Shown piece after piece: positions 36,946 through 47,374 of a stretch of 64,000 nt of DNA. The stretch comes from Bacteroidota bacterium (lineage in GTDB: Bacteria > Bacteroidota > Bacteroidia > Chitinophagales > Saprospiraceae). Both the position numbers and the translations under genes were made by a program. The stretch spans positions 1-64,000 of the forward strand of contig JAHEAQ010000011.1 of NCBI GenBank assembly GCA_024642705.1, in the 5' to 3' direction. Every line of letters starts with the position of its first letter. The stretch's first letter is position 1. The notes below the pieces were generated by a model. That model saw only the letters and a list, made by a program, of their open reading frames with translations, searched no databases and was not told the origin of the DNA.

Positions 36946-39459
36946 ATGCTTAAAGTAAATTTCATTCAACTATTTTTCATCATCCTATTTTTTAATGCAT
37001 GTAAAGAAAGCTACCAAAAACCAAAAATGAATGGTGCTCTGGAAGCATTGCAGCTTTTGTCTTCTCAAAAAACCTATCCAAACGAAGATCTTAAAGGTGC
37101 AAATTATTTTGATGAGATAAAAAAGTGGCAAATAAACCATACAATTGAAAACAGGGAGGAATTACCAGAACCATGGCAATCCATTGGCCCGCATAACATC
37201 GCAGGCAGAACATTATGTTTGGCAATAAATCCCCAAAATAACAAAACAATTTATGCAGGTTCTGCAAGTGGTGGACTTTGGAGAAGTTATAATAAAGGAT
37301 TAGATACATCTTGGCAACAAATTCCTTTAGGATTCCCAGTTCTTGGTGTTTCTAGTATTGCTTTTGCACCAAATGACTCCTTAACAATTTATATTGGAAC
37401 AGGAGAAGTGTACAATATCAATTTATCAGGCCATGGTGCTGCCTATAGAAGTACGAGGGGGACTTATGGAATGGGAATATTAAAATCTTCGGATGGCGGA
37501 TCAACATGGAGAAAATCTCTAGATTGGACCTACGAATTACAAAGAGCTATACATGTAATAAAAGTCGCACCATCTAATCCAAATATAATATATGCTGGAA
37601 CAACTCATGGAACATATGTCAGCAAAAATGCTGGTAATTCCTGGGAATTGATTCATGATACTCCTTTATGTAATGATTTGGTGGTCCACCCAAATAATCC
37701 AAATGATCTTATTATCGCTTGTGGTAATTTTGGATCGCCAGGCAAAGGTATTTACCACACCCAAGATGGTGGCGAAAATTGGGATTTTTTCGAACCTTCA
37801 AATTTTCAAGGCAAAATTCAATTGGCACAATATGACCCCAAACCAGAAATAGTTTATGCAAGTATTGGGAATGGTTTCGGATTCGATGATGGGGCAACAT
37901 GGATTTATAAAACTAGTAATAGAGCATTGAATTGGGATCTTCAAGGCACTACAGATTATTCTCAATGGCAAGGTTGGTTTGCCCATGATATTGCAATACA
38001 TCCATATAATTCACAATTTCTTACAATGGTTGGAATTGAAATATTCCAATCCCAAAATAGTGGCAAAACTGCAACACAAATAACAAATGGCGGAGTTGCT
38101 TTTGGTACACCACCAATTGGACAACCAGATGGCCCATCCAATTTTACGCATTCTGATCACCATGATGTTATTTATGATCCATCCGATGAAAACACCATTT
38201 ATGTTGCCACTGATGGAGGGGTTTATGGCACTTTTGATGGAGGTGAAAAATGGCAAAGTTTGAATGGTGGATATCAAACTACCCAGTTTTACAATGGTTT
38301 CTCTGTTTTCAATAGTGAAAATATTTCACTCGCAATGGGAGGTCTGCAAGATAATAGTACAGTAGAATTTACTGGATCTAAAGCGTGGAAAAGAGTAATT
38401 GGAGGTGACGGATCATGGTCTGCAATTCACCCAACGGACTCTAAAATAAGATATGGATCTTTGCAAAATTTAACAGTTTATAAAACTAATAATGGAATAT
38501 CATACAACAGAATATTTATCCCAGGTGCGGACTTAGCAACTGCTTTCATTGCTCCATTTGTTGTTTCTCAATCTGATCCAGAAACAATTTATGCTGGTAG
38601 AAGTGCTATTTTCAAGTCCCTAAATGGAGGTACTTCATGGAACAAAAGTCCTTTGAATACGGACTTTGCTCTGTCGATGGATGTTTATTCACAAAATCCA
38701 GATATTATGTATGTAGCCACTGCAGCAGGCGATGATAGACCTCGAATTTATGTTACTACAGATGGAGCAAATACATTTTCGGATATCACCTTAGGATTAC
38801 CAAATCAATACATAAATGATATTATTATAAATGAAAATGACCCAAATAAAGTATATGTGACTCTTGGCGGATTTGGCGATGCTCAAGTTTTCAAAACAAC
38901 CGATAGTGGTCAAGAATGGATTGATATTACGGGCGAGTTGCCTAAAATTCCCACCTCAGCTATACTAATTGACCCTTTGGATGACAACCTGCTTTACTTA
39001 GGTAATGATTTTGGAATTTTTTATTCAGAAGATGATGGTGAAAACTGGTTTAATTTTAGTCAAGGAATTACAGATGCTGCTTTAATTATGGACCTTAAGA
39101 TAAATCCAGCAACTAGAAAAATATTTGCGGCAACACATGGCAACGGAGCATTTGAAAGAGATATGATTTCGAGAGAATTACCGTCTAAAACAATCGACTC
39201 CCCTTACGAAAATGTTCGTATAGTTGAAAACCCGACAAACAATTACTTAACCATTGTGGGTTATGAACCAACAATTCAAGAAATGATACTAGAAATTATT
39301 TCTATTGACGGAAAAATATTCAATCATGAAACCGTAAATACAAATGGTGTTGATCGTATGAGAATAGATTTAGACAAACTTATTTCAAGTGGTCAATATT
39401 TTCTTAAAATTAGCTCAAGCGATGGTATAAAAGTATTGCCATTTATATTTATCAAATAG
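36946..39459 (+). CDS. Sortilin-like Asp-box propeller protein, copy 2, with lipobox and T9SS domain
   Basis: An 837-residue propeller protein. The N-terminus FIQLFFIILFFNACKES ends in a lipobox-like Cys19. The mature start (EPWQSIGPHNIAGRT) and Asp-box turns (KSSDGGSTWRKS, VSKNAGNSWELI, HTQDGGENWDFF, KSLNGGTSWNKS, YSEDDGENWFNF) form two propellers over about 70-730. A terminal beta-sandwich (about 750-837, VENPTNNYLTIVG ... GQYFLKISSSDG) is a type A T9SS sorting domain. It differs from the other three copies, which lack a sorting domain and are about 200 residues longer. Having both a lipid anchor and a T9SS domain is unusual, so the Cys may not be lipidated. Confidence 0.85.
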   Translation: MLKVNFIQLFFIILFFNACKESYQKPKMNGALEALQLLSSQKTYPNEDLKGANYFDEIKKWQINHTIENREELPEPWQSIGPHNIAGRTLCLAINPQNNKTIYAGSASGGLWRSYNKGLDTSWQQIPLGFPVLGVSSIAFAPNDSLTIYIGTGEVYNINLSGHGAAYRSTRGTYGMGILKSSDGGSTWRKSLDWTYELQRAIHVIKVAPSNPNIIYAGTTHGTYVSKNAGNSWELIHDTPLCNDLVVHPNNPNDLIIACGNFGSPGKGIYHTQDGGENWDFFEPSNFQGKIQLAQYDPKPEIVYASIGNGFGFDDGATWIYKTSNRALNWDLQGTTDYSQWQGWFAHDIAIHPYNSQFLTMVGIEIFQSQNSGKTATQITNGGVAFGTPPIGQPDGPSNFTHSDHHDVIYDPSDENTIYVATDGGVYGTFDGGEKWQSLNGGYQTTQFYNGFSVFNSENISLAMGGLQDNSTVEFTGSKAWKRVIGGDGSWSAIHPTDSKIRYGSLQNLTVYKTNNGISYNRIFIPGADLATAFIAPFVVSQSDPETIYAGRSAIFKSLNGGTSWNKSPLNTDFALSMDVYSQNPDIMYVATAAGDDRPRIYVTTDGANTFSDITLGLPNQYINDIIINENDPNKVYVTLGGFGDAQVFKTTDSGQEWIDITGELPKIPTSAILIDPLDDNLLYLGNDFGIFYSEDDGENWFNFSQGITDAALIMDLKINPATRKIFAATHGNGAFERDMISRELPSKTIDSPYENVRIVENPTNNYLTIVGYEPTIQEMILEIISIDGKIFNHETVNTNGVDRMRIDLDKLISSGQYFLKISSSDGIKVLPFIFIK

Positions 39460-39504
39460 TGTAACCTTGTAAAATAAGAATACTCAAATTCAATATCAGT
39501 CAGT

Positions 39505-40458
39505 CTAATTGACTTTATTCTGTATATTTCCAGATAAAAAACCCTTTATATTATTTACCAATATATCCATCATCTTTTCTCTGGACTTATCTCCAGTCCA
39601 TGCCATGTGTGGCGTGATATAACAATTCTTTAGATTTAACAATGGGTTGTCCAAAAGTGGTGGTTCTTGAACCATTACATCTAAAGCTGCTGCCCTTATA
39701 GTTCCAGACAAAAGTGCAAGGGCCAAGTCGTTTTCATTTATTAAAGCGCCACGTCCAGTATTAATCAAGATTGATGATTGTTTCATGAATCCAAGTGAAT
39801 TTTTGTTTATAATTTCAAAAGTGGAATCGTTCAATGGCACATGCAATGAAAGAAAATCTGCTTGTTGAAACACTTCTGGTAAAGTTACAAATTCAATATT
39901 CAATCTTTTATCTATGATAGGGTATCTATGGCTAACCAAAACATGCATTCCAAAAGCTAATGCAATTTCAGCTACTTTTTGTCCAATCTTTCCAAAACCA
40001 ATAATTCCCATCTTTCGTCCAGAAAGATTTATAATAGGTTCATTGGTGTAGCTCCAATCATTTAGTTCATTCCACACACCATTTCGACATTCCAATGCAT
40101 AATTTTCCACCCTATTCAATATGGCCAAAAGACATGAAAATACATGCTGTGCTACTGAATCTGTGCTATAATTTGAAACATTGCAAACAGGAATTCCTTT
40201 TTTTTGGGCAGCTATTACGTCAATATTATTATATCCTGTCGCCATTACAAATATACCTTTCAATTTAGGCAATTGTGAAATAATAAATTCATCAATTATT
40301 ACCTTATTACTAAGAAGAATATCAGCATTTAATGACCTTGTAATTATATTTTCTGGTGTTGTTCTGTCATATATTTTGACATTTCCCAATGCTTCTAATC
40401 TATCCCATTTCAGATCTCCAGGATTCAAATGATATCCGTCCAACACAACTATATTCAT
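39505..40458 (-). CDS. D-2-hydroxyacid dehydrogenase (glycerate/hydroxypyruvate type)
   Basis: A 317-residue NAD(P)-dependent oxidoreductase that interconverts a 2-keto acid and a D-2-hydroxy acid. The Rossmann loop is GFGKIG (154-159). The catalytic trio is Arg236 (NTGRGAL), Glu265 (VQEPP) and His284 (TPHMAW), the last followed by Trp as in the family. ATGYNNID (73-80) is the substrate-side loop of hydroxypyruvate reductase-like members. Convergent with the propeller gene upstream. The exact substrate is not determined. Confidence 0.92.
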   Translation of the reverse strand: MNIVVLDGYHLNPGDLKWDRLEALGNVKIYDRTTPENIITRSLNADILLSNKVIIDEFIISQLPKLKGIFVMATGYNNIDVIAAQKKGIPVCNVSNYSTDSVAQHVFSCLLAILNRVENYALECRNGVWNELNDWSYTNEPIINLSGRKMGIIGFGKIGQKVAEIALAFGMHVLVSHRYPIIDKRLNIEFVTLPEVFQQADFLSLHVPLNDSTFEIINKNSLGFMKQSSILINTGRGALINENDLALALLSGTIRAAALDVMVQEPPLLDNPLLNLKNCYITPHMAWTGDKSREKMMDILVNNIKGFLSGNIQNKVN

Positions 40459-40548
40459 AACATTTCTAATTTATAAGAAGTCCAAAAACAGCGTAAACAA
40501 GCAACGAATTTAATTAGAAATATAAAAAAAGCCCATTAAGTGAAATAA

Positions 40549-41601
40549 TTATTTCTGATTCAGACGCCAATCATAATCTAAAAAAAGGATTTTAGGATTT
40601 GAATTTATGGTCACTTTAGAATACTTATTCAGAAACTCAACTAAATTTCCAAAATCTTCCGCATACCATTCAAAAATTTTGGACACTGTAATATTGGATT
40701 TATTAATTTGATTGAATTTTTCATTTTGTACAAATGCCTTGGTTCTATCTTCAAGTAACTGAATCAAATTGCTTTCAGAAAAAGCTTTATTTGCTAGAGG
40801 TGGACAAGATTTTGCAGCACAATTCAAAGCAAAATGAATTCTTGGCTCTTTGAATTGTGGGCGGATAATTTCATTTTCAATTTGATTTAAACTAAAAGTA
40901 TTCGTGCCAACTTTTATCCATTTCTGATCCCATGGTTTCCCATTAGATATATCAAGAATAGAATTTGTCGGATAATTTTTGAGTATTAGCTTAATGGTAT
41001 ATGCATTATAGGTATTGATCCAATAAGCCAATTTTGCTTCTTTTGACCAATTATTCGAAGGTGAATTTTCAGCTAATAGATTGAGATAAATATTCAATTC
41101 TGTTTCGTCTTTTTTAAATGCTTTATAATTCACATTACCTGCAGCATCAACATGTTTCAACAACAAAGCATTAAATTTTTCGTGTGACAATGCTTCATTT
41201 AAAGATTCTTCTTTTGAATTTTCTTGAAATGGTTCTACTAATATTGCTTCTGAACCGGTTTCTTCAACTGGAATCCCTAAAACATTACTTTCTAGATCCT
41301 CTTCTGAATTAGATTCTATTTTCACCTTTTCAATATTTACATTTAATGAAACCTCTCTTTCTGAAGAGGGTGCGCTTGGTTCTGCTGGGATTGAAATTTC
41401 CGATTCTTTGGATTGATGAATATTTTCAATTTTTAAGTGAGTGTTAATAAAATCTGTGTCAAGATTGTTTTGATTTGAATCTAAAATTTCAATATTATTC
41501 CCTCCATTTTGATTGACAGTCAAATTGTCGTTCAGTTCAGATTTACAGGAAGAATTAATTAAACCAAAAAGTATAAAAATCAATATCATTTTTATTTTCA
41601 T
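40549..41601 (-). CDS. DUF547 lipoprotein
   Basis: The frame opens at 41682, but Met at 41601 starts a lipoprotein signal (IKMILIFILFGLINSSC), giving 350 residues. An acidic Ser/Glu-rich linker of roughly 110 residues follows the lipid Cys. The DUF547 domain occupies about 150-350: VDAAGNVNYKAF, KLAYWINTYNAYTIK, HFALNCAAKSCPPL and FEWYAEDFG. The Cys in CAAKSCP and nearby His resemble the cysteine-peptidase-like core proposed for DUF547, so an activity on a peptide or amide is possible but unproven. It lies downstream of a TonB receptor on the same strand, 98 nt apart. Confidence 0.87.
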   Translation of the reverse strand: MKIKMILIFILFGLINSSCKSELNDNLTVNQNGGNNIEILDSNQNNLDTDFINTHLKIENIHQSKESEISIPAEPSAPSSEREVSLNVNIEKVKIESNSEEDLESNVLGIPVEETGSEAILVEPFQENSKEESLNEALSHEKFNALLLKHVDAAGNVNYKAFKKDETELNIYLNLLAENSPSNNWSKEAKLAYWINTYNAYTIKLILKNYPTNSILDISNGKPWDQKWIKVGTNTFSLNQIENEIIRPQFKEPRIHFALNCAAKSCPPLANKAFSESNLIQLLEDRTKAFVQNEKFNQINKSNITVSKIFEWYAEDFGNLVEFLNKYSKVTINSNPKILFLDYDWRLNQK

Positions 41602-41698
41602 TTTAAAGTATTCCATTAATAAATGGCTATTTTCTTCATTTAGTTTATTTCCTTCAATTTTTATAATATAAAAGTTTCGCAAAAGACATTTTGAAACA

Positions 41699-43957
41699 TT
41701 AAAAATTAAAATCTATTCTGAAAGAAAAATTCCTTGGAGCTTCTAATAAAGCGGGTCTGACTGTATAAGCGCTATTTAAAATGTTATTAGCTAATAAACT
41801 TAATTTATATTGTTTGTAAGTGTAACTTAATCTTGAATTCAGTAAAAAATATCCTGAATCATTAGCAGATCTAAAATTTCTGAGACCTGGAATGAACAAA
41901 TTAAATTCTTCATCTATTGCAAGCATATGGCTGGTGTAGCTGCTGTTCAAAGCCAAACTAAAATCTTTAAAAGAAGCTTCAACATCAAGCTTTGCTGTAT
42001 GTAATGATCTATATTTTAAAACATTGTAATCTACTGAAGAAGAACTTTCCACCAATGGAGTAAAATCTTTATATCTTGGATCAAGAAATGTATAACCAGC
42101 AATTATATTTATGGGTAACTTTTTTGAACCCATTTGCCCCATAATATTCATATCCAATCCTCTGATGCGAGTATCTCCGATGTTCGTTGATTGAAAGCCA
42201 AAAATTCCCGATTTTCCTGTTAACAAGAATTCCATCATACTATTGTATTCTGACCAAAATCCAGCTATGTCAATGAAAGCATACAATTGTCCTATTTTAA
42301 CTCCTTGCTTAAATCCCAATTCCGTGGACCATCCTGTTTCTGAATTAAGATTTGCATTTGTAAATATCCTAAAATCTGCTAGTCCAACTGTGGTAAATTT
42401 TTCTGCTATGGTAGGGAACCGATACCCTTGGCCAAAAGATGCTCGTAAAAAAGAAGTCTTTGCCAATTGATAATTTAAACCAAATCTAAAAACTGGTTTT
42501 TGCTCATTGATGTAATTTTCTTCCACAAACTCCGTATATGTCCCATCGATGACTGTAAATTCATCGTTTTTCAAACTATTGTATTCATATCGAATACCAG
42601 CTGATAACGAAAGTTTTCCAAAAAGCTTTTTATCTGCCTGTATATATAACCCCGAATTAACAGACCGATATTTAGCTCCACCATAAAGACCTGCATTTAC
42701 AAAAGTGGTGGATCCAGAAATGCCTGAAGTTAAACTTAAATCATGTTGTTCAAATTGCTTTTGAAATTGATATTCTCCATACAAAAGTTGGCTAAAATTG
42801 TCTAAACCATTCGCAGTTCCATTGTCAATGTAAAAACTTCTTCCTTGAAATCGGTGCTTATTTCCGTACTTATCAAAATGATTAATGTAAGGATCAATCA
42901 CCCATCGATTATTTAATGATTTCACTTCAGTTCCTGGGAAAGCCTGATATGCTCCACGTATTGCATTATTCCAAAAAATAAAACTTCCATTATCTGAAAT
43001 ATTACCTGTTATATTTGCTCCAATCGTTGTTCTATCGCTTAATCTGTAACGATTATTCAGAATAATTCTACCTCTCTTTTGATAAGTATCTGCTCTAAAA
43101 CTTTCTAATTGCAAATATTGAAATCCTGCTACTAAATCATATTTTCTAAATTTCTGTTTATGTAATAAATTTGCACCAAAGCTATATGGTGTTTTATCCC
43201 ACCACTTTTGTCTTAAATCTTTTGGGTCATTATAATAGGTATATTGCAAGGAAGCATTGGTTTCAGGTTCTGAACCTGGTTGTGCATATCTTACATTAAT
43301 CACTCCATTCAAAGCAGAAGAACCGTACAGAGCTGACGCCGCTCCTTTGACAACTTCAACTTGAGCTATATTTTCTAAAGCAATGTCGTTCCAATTTGGG
43401 AATCCAGCATCAGGTTGAAGAGCAGGAATATTATCAATTAAGAGCAAAACCCGAGATCCTGCTCCGTAAGAATAACCAGAACCCCCTCGAATATTTGGTT
43501 GGCCATCAATTATTTCAACACCAGGTAATAAATTTAGACTTTTCTCTAAAGAAGTACTGTTGATACTCTTGATGATATTGGGCTTGAGTACCTCAATAGA
43601 AACTGTGCTTACACCAAGATTCTGTTCAATCATACTAGCTGAAATAACAGCTGTTTCCAAAATATTGTTGGAAGGAAAAAGTTTGATGGTTATTAATTCT
43701 TGAAAATTTACTATATCAACCTTTTGTGTTTCAAAACCAATGTAGCTTGCGTTAATTACTGGATCAAGAATTAAAACATTGATTTTAAAATCTCCAAGTA
43801 CATCGGTAATTACGGTATCGACTGAGGACACAATTGTTGCTCCGATAAGTGGAACAGAGGAACCACTTTCGATAATACGTCCTTGAATAATTGTTTGTTG
43901 GCTATATAGACCACTGAAAACAAATAAAAATAAAATCGTCTTAAATATGATTCGCAT
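41699..43957 (-). CDS. TonB-dependent outer-membrane receptor
   Basis: A 752-residue receptor. Signal peptide to about 20 (FSGLYSQ). A carboxypeptidase-regulatory-like N-terminal domain (about 22-105: GRIIESGSSVPLIGATI, DVLGDFKINV) precedes a plug (about 110-225: NIRGGSGYSYGAGSRVLLLIDNIP, ALYGSSALNGVINVR) and a 22-strand barrel ending in Phe (FSFRIDFNF). It is not SusC-sized, and no SusD is adjacent; an iron-complex or cobalamin-type substrate is more likely than polysaccharide, but this is inference. It is followed by the DUF547 lipoprotein. Confidence 0.94.
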   Translation of the reverse strand: MRIIFKTILFLFVFSGLYSQQTIIQGRIIESGSSVPLIGATIVSSVDTVITDVLGDFKINVLILDPVINASYIGFETQKVDIVNFQELITIKLFPSNNILETAVISASMIEQNLGVSTVSIEVLKPNIIKSINSTSLEKSLNLLPGVEIIDGQPNIRGGSGYSYGAGSRVLLLIDNIPALQPDAGFPNWNDIALENIAQVEVVKGAASALYGSSALNGVINVRYAQPGSEPETNASLQYTYYNDPKDLRQKWWDKTPYSFGANLLHKQKFRKYDLVAGFQYLQLESFRADTYQKRGRIILNNRYRLSDRTTIGANITGNISDNGSFIFWNNAIRGAYQAFPGTEVKSLNNRWVIDPYINHFDKYGNKHRFQGRSFYIDNGTANGLDNFSQLLYGEYQFQKQFEQHDLSLTSGISGSTTFVNAGLYGGAKYRSVNSGLYIQADKKLFGKLSLSAGIRYEYNSLKNDEFTVIDGTYTEFVEENYINEQKPVFRFGLNYQLAKTSFLRASFGQGYRFPTIAEKFTTVGLADFRIFTNANLNSETGWSTELGFKQGVKIGQLYAFIDIAGFWSEYNSMMEFLLTGKSGIFGFQSTNIGDTRIRGLDMNIMGQMGSKKLPINIIAGYTFLDPRYKDFTPLVESSSSVDYNVLKYRSLHTAKLDVEASFKDFSLALNSSYTSHMLAIDEEFNLFIPGLRNFRSANDSGYFLLNSRLSYTYKQYKLSLLANNILNSAYTVRPALLEAPRNFSFRIDFNF

Positions 43958-43997
43958 CTTCCAAATCTATGCAATCCATATTAATTTAGATTATTTT

Positions 43998-44486
43998 TTA
44001 TTCTATTTCTTCATCAATTAATGGAAATTCGATAGGTTTGATCATTGGCAATTTAACCCATCTTGCTTCTTCTTTGCTGATACTCCACATTCTAAGGAAT
44101 CCTCCAGAGGCTTTTGCAACGTGTTCCGCTAAGCTTAAAATACTTGCATAATAGGTAGCTCCAACAGTTTGATTTAATTTAGCAAGCACCTCATTGATTC
44201 TTCCCAATCTTTCTGAAATGATCAAACTCCTAGATTCTGTGTCAGTAGGTAATTGTCCGAGAAGTCTATTCATACTTTCTTCAAAAGTTGCTTCTACTTC
44301 GTGGTAAAAATGATTTAAAATTTCGGGACCTTGATAAGTTCTAATTTTTGACAATTTTGTGACCCATTCTTTTTCTTTGGCATCAATAACACCATCTGCT
44401 CCCGCTATTAAAATAGTAATTAATGGAATAGCTTCCTTCAAATTACCATATTCATTTATCGATATTCCTTCAAAATATTTGGTCAT
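43998..44486 (-). CDS. TerB-like domain protein
   Basis: The frame opens at a TTG (44516); the ATG at 44486 gives 162 residues. An all-helical protein without signal peptide. ITILIAGADGVIDAKEKEW (about 20-40) is the acidic metal-site helix pair of TerB-like domains, followed by long helices and a C-terminal motif MWSISKEEARWVKLPMI. TerB-like domains are linked to membrane or metal-ion processes; a tellurite role cannot be inferred. It lies upstream of the TonB receptor, 40 nt apart, and may be co-transcribed with it. Confidence 0.75.
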   Translation of the reverse strand: MTKYFEGISINEYGNLKEAIPLITILIAGADGVIDAKEKEWVTKLSKIRTYQGPEILNHFYHEVEATFEESMNRLLGQLPTDTESRSLIISERLGRINEVLAKLNQTVGATYYASILSLAEHVAKASGGFLRMWSISKEEARWVKLPMIKPIEFPLIDEEIE

Positions 44487-44695
44487 GTAGAATCGTGTTT
44501 GTTTAATAATGTTCAACGAAACTTATTCGCATAAGTTTTTATAAAATCTAAATTTTTCACAAAAATAATTTTTTTATGAAAATGGTTGCTATAAATCTTA
44601 TCATATTTATTCAATTTCTATAACTGAAAACGTCTAAAAGTTTTGCAAAATTCCATAAACACATCGAAATATTATATATATCATTATTATATATT

Positions 44696-44703
44696 TATTT
44701 TCG
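44696..44703 (+). promoter_or_regulatory. Candidate -7 box for mutS (TATTTTCG)
   Basis: TATTTTCG matches TAnnTTTG except T to C at position 7 and lies 11 nt before the mutS ATG. leuS has the same variant (TAATTTCG at 27188). A short leader would result. No good -33 TTG at proper spacing. Confidence 0.3.
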
Positions 44704-44714
44704 CTGCTTAGATT

Positions 44715-47351
44715 ATGGGAAAAACATTAAAATCAAAAGAGAATAAGCTGACTCCGTTAATGCAACAATACTTCAAAACAAAATCGAAGTATCCGGATGC
44801 TATATTATTATTTAGAGTTGGGGATTTTTATGAAACTTTTGGGGATGATGCCATCAAAGTATCAGAAGTTTTGGGAATTGTCCTTACCAAACGGAATAAT
44901 GGAGGAACCGATGTTCCATTAGCTGGATTTCCATACCATTCGTTGGATTTATATCTTCCGAGACTAATAAAAAATGGCTTTCGTGTAGCCATTTGTGAGC
45001 AATTAGAAAAACCTAGCAAAGAAAAGAAAATTGTAAAAAGAGGTGTGACAGAAGTGATAACACCTGGTTTGACAATAGACGACAAATTGCTCAACCACAA
45101 AAGCAATAATTTTCTTTGTGCATTGCATGTAGTCAATAAAAAATATGGAATTGCCTTTTTAGATCATTCAACTGGAGAATTTTTTATTAGCCAGGGAGAT
45201 CAATTACGAATTGAAAAGTTGATTCAAAGTTTTCAACCATCTGAAATAATTTATTCAAAGTCCAACAAAGAGAAAATTGAAAAATTCATTGGCTCTGAAT
45301 ATTATATATATTATTTGGATGAATGGATATTTGTTGAAGACTTTGCAACTGAAAAACTTCTCGAACATTTCAAAGTTCAAAGTTTAAAGGGCTTTGGAAT
45401 TGAAGAAGTACATGAAGGGCAAATTGCAGCTGGTGCTATTTTACATTATTTAGCTACAACTCAAAACACAAAATTACAACACATCAACACGATTCATCGA
45501 ATTCAGCTAGATGATTATGTGTGGTTAGATAAATTTACCATTCGAAATCTTGAACTCATTCAGAGCAATCATGCCACAGGAATACCGTTAATCGAAATAC
45601 TTGATAAGACAATCTCTCCAATGGGATCAAGAATGATGCGAAATTGGGTATTGTTACCTTTGCTTTCTGTTACAAAAATAAATGAGCGTTTACAAATAGT
45701 TGAATTTATTAAAAGTAGTCCTTCTTTTGGTGAAGAAATAATTGCTTGCCTGAAACAAATTGGAGATTTAGAAAGATTAGTTTCAAAAATAAGTACAGGA
45801 AAAATTGCACCCCGAGAATTAAAGCAACTTGAAAATGCGCTGAACCAAATTCCAAAAATTCAGGAAATAACTGAAAAAACTAATTTAGATTCCTTAAAAT
45901 TTATTAGCTCTGGGCTGAACCCTTGTGAAAAAATAAAAAATAAGATAGCAAAAACAATAAAAGTTGATCCACCATCCATGATTTCTAAAGGAGAAGTAAT
46001 TATGGATGGAATCCATGAGGAACTGGATGATCTAAGATATATTGTAAGCAATAGTAAAAGTCTTTTAATTGAAATCCAACAAACGGAAGCTGAAAAAACA
46101 GGGATAACTAACCTGAAAATAGGTTTTAATAATGTATTTGGATATTATTTAGAAGTAACAAACAAATATAAAAATCAAGGCTTAATTCCCGATCATTGGG
46201 TCAGAAAACAGACATTAACAGGTGCTGAAAGGTATATCACTGATGAGCTTAAAAAATTAGAAACCAAGATTTTAGGTGCTGAAGAAAAGATTCTAAGCAT
46301 CGAGGAAATGATTTATAATGAATTGGTGGAATCAATTATGGATTTTATTCCTATAATTCAACACAATGCTCAAATTATTGCAAGATTAGATTGTCTTCAA
46401 AGTTTAGCAAAAATTGCTGAACTAAACAATTATTGCAAGCCTATTATCAATGAATCTTTAGTCATTGATATAAAAGATTCCCGACATCCAGTTATCGAAA
46501 GACATATGGCTGTTGATGAATCTTATGTTCCAAATGATATTCATTTGAATACTGAGGATTCCCAAATAATGATGATAACTGGGCCGAATATGTCCGGAAA
46601 ATCTGCGATTTTAAGGCAGACAGCATTAATCTGCCTTATGGCTCAAATGGGTTCTTTCGTCCCTGCAAGTCATGCTGAAATTGGTTTTATTGACAAACTG
46701 TTTACAAGGGTTGGTGCTTCGGATAATATAAGTTCAGGTGAATCGACATTCATGGTAGAAATGAATGAAACTGCATCTATTATGAATAATCTTTCTGAAC
46801 GAAGCCTTATATTGTTGGATGAAATAGGCAGAGGAACAAGCACCTATGATGGTATTTCAATAGCATGGTCATTGGCAGAATTTCTACATAATTCAGCTAA
46901 GTTTCAGCCAAAAACACTTTTCGCTACCCATTACCACGAATTGAATAAATTAGCAGATCGTTACGATCGCATAAAAAACTTTAACGTGGCAACTAAAGAA
47001 GTCTCCAATAAAGTCATTTTTCTTAGAAAATTAATTGCTGGGGGAAGCAATCACAGTTTTGGTATCCATGTTGCCCAAATGGCAGGGATGCCGAAATCAA
47101 TTGTAATTCGCGCTCAGGAAATATTGCATGAATTGGAACAAAAATCATTTGAAACAACTAAAGATTCTGGAGATCTTTCTGCCAAATTAGACCAAGTTAG
47201 CAATGCTATGCAGTTGTCCATTTTTGAAACTGTTGATCCGACAGCAGGCAAAATTAAAGCAGCCCTAAATGAAGTTGACATTCATAGAATGACACCTATA
47301 GATTGCATGATGAAGTTGAATGAATTGAAAAAGATGATCGATGCAAATTAG
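44715..47351 (+). CDS. mutS: DNA mismatch repair protein MutS
   Basis: An 878-residue mismatch-recognition ATPase. The Phe-x-Glu mismatch wedge is Phe38-Tyr39-Glu40 in VGDFYETF. The connector, lever and clamp regions follow. The ATPase has Walker A GPNMSGKS (623-630), the dimer motif around TRVGASDNISSGESTFMVEM, Walker B LLDEIGRGTSTYDG and the signature His in ATHYHEL. The length matches MutS1. The C-terminus has the usual helix-turn-helix region and an MKLNELKKM end. It converges on the ArsC-like gene and is not in an operon here. Confidence 0.97.
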   Translation: MGKTLKSKENKLTPLMQQYFKTKSKYPDAILLFRVGDFYETFGDDAIKVSEVLGIVLTKRNNGGTDVPLAGFPYHSLDLYLPRLIKNGFRVAICEQLEKPSKEKKIVKRGVTEVITPGLTIDDKLLNHKSNNFLCALHVVNKKYGIAFLDHSTGEFFISQGDQLRIEKLIQSFQPSEIIYSKSNKEKIEKFIGSEYYIYYLDEWIFVEDFATEKLLEHFKVQSLKGFGIEEVHEGQIAAGAILHYLATTQNTKLQHINTIHRIQLDDYVWLDKFTIRNLELIQSNHATGIPLIEILDKTISPMGSRMMRNWVLLPLLSVTKINERLQIVEFIKSSPSFGEEIIACLKQIGDLERLVSKISTGKIAPRELKQLENALNQIPKIQEITEKTNLDSLKFISSGLNPCEKIKNKIAKTIKVDPPSMISKGEVIMDGIHEELDDLRYIVSNSKSLLIEIQQTEAEKTGITNLKIGFNNVFGYYLEVTNKYKNQGLIPDHWVRKQTLTGAERYITDELKKLETKILGAEEKILSIEEMIYNELVESIMDFIPIIQHNAQIIARLDCLQSLAKIAELNNYCKPIINESLVIDIKDSRHPVIERHMAVDESYVPNDIHLNTEDSQIMMITGPNMSGKSAILRQTALICLMAQMGSFVPASHAEIGFIDKLFTRVGASDNISSGESTFMVEMNETASIMNNLSERSLILLDEIGRGTSTYDGISIAWSLAEFLHNSAKFQPKTLFATHYHELNKLADRYDRIKNFNVATKEVSNKVIFLRKLIAGGSNHSFGIHVAQMAGMPKSIVIRAQEILHELEQKSFETTKDSGDLSAKLDQVSNAMQLSIFETVDPTAGKIKAALNEVDIHRMTPIDCMMKLNELKKMIDAN

Positions 47352-47374
47352 AGTAAATATGTAATAATATTCAT

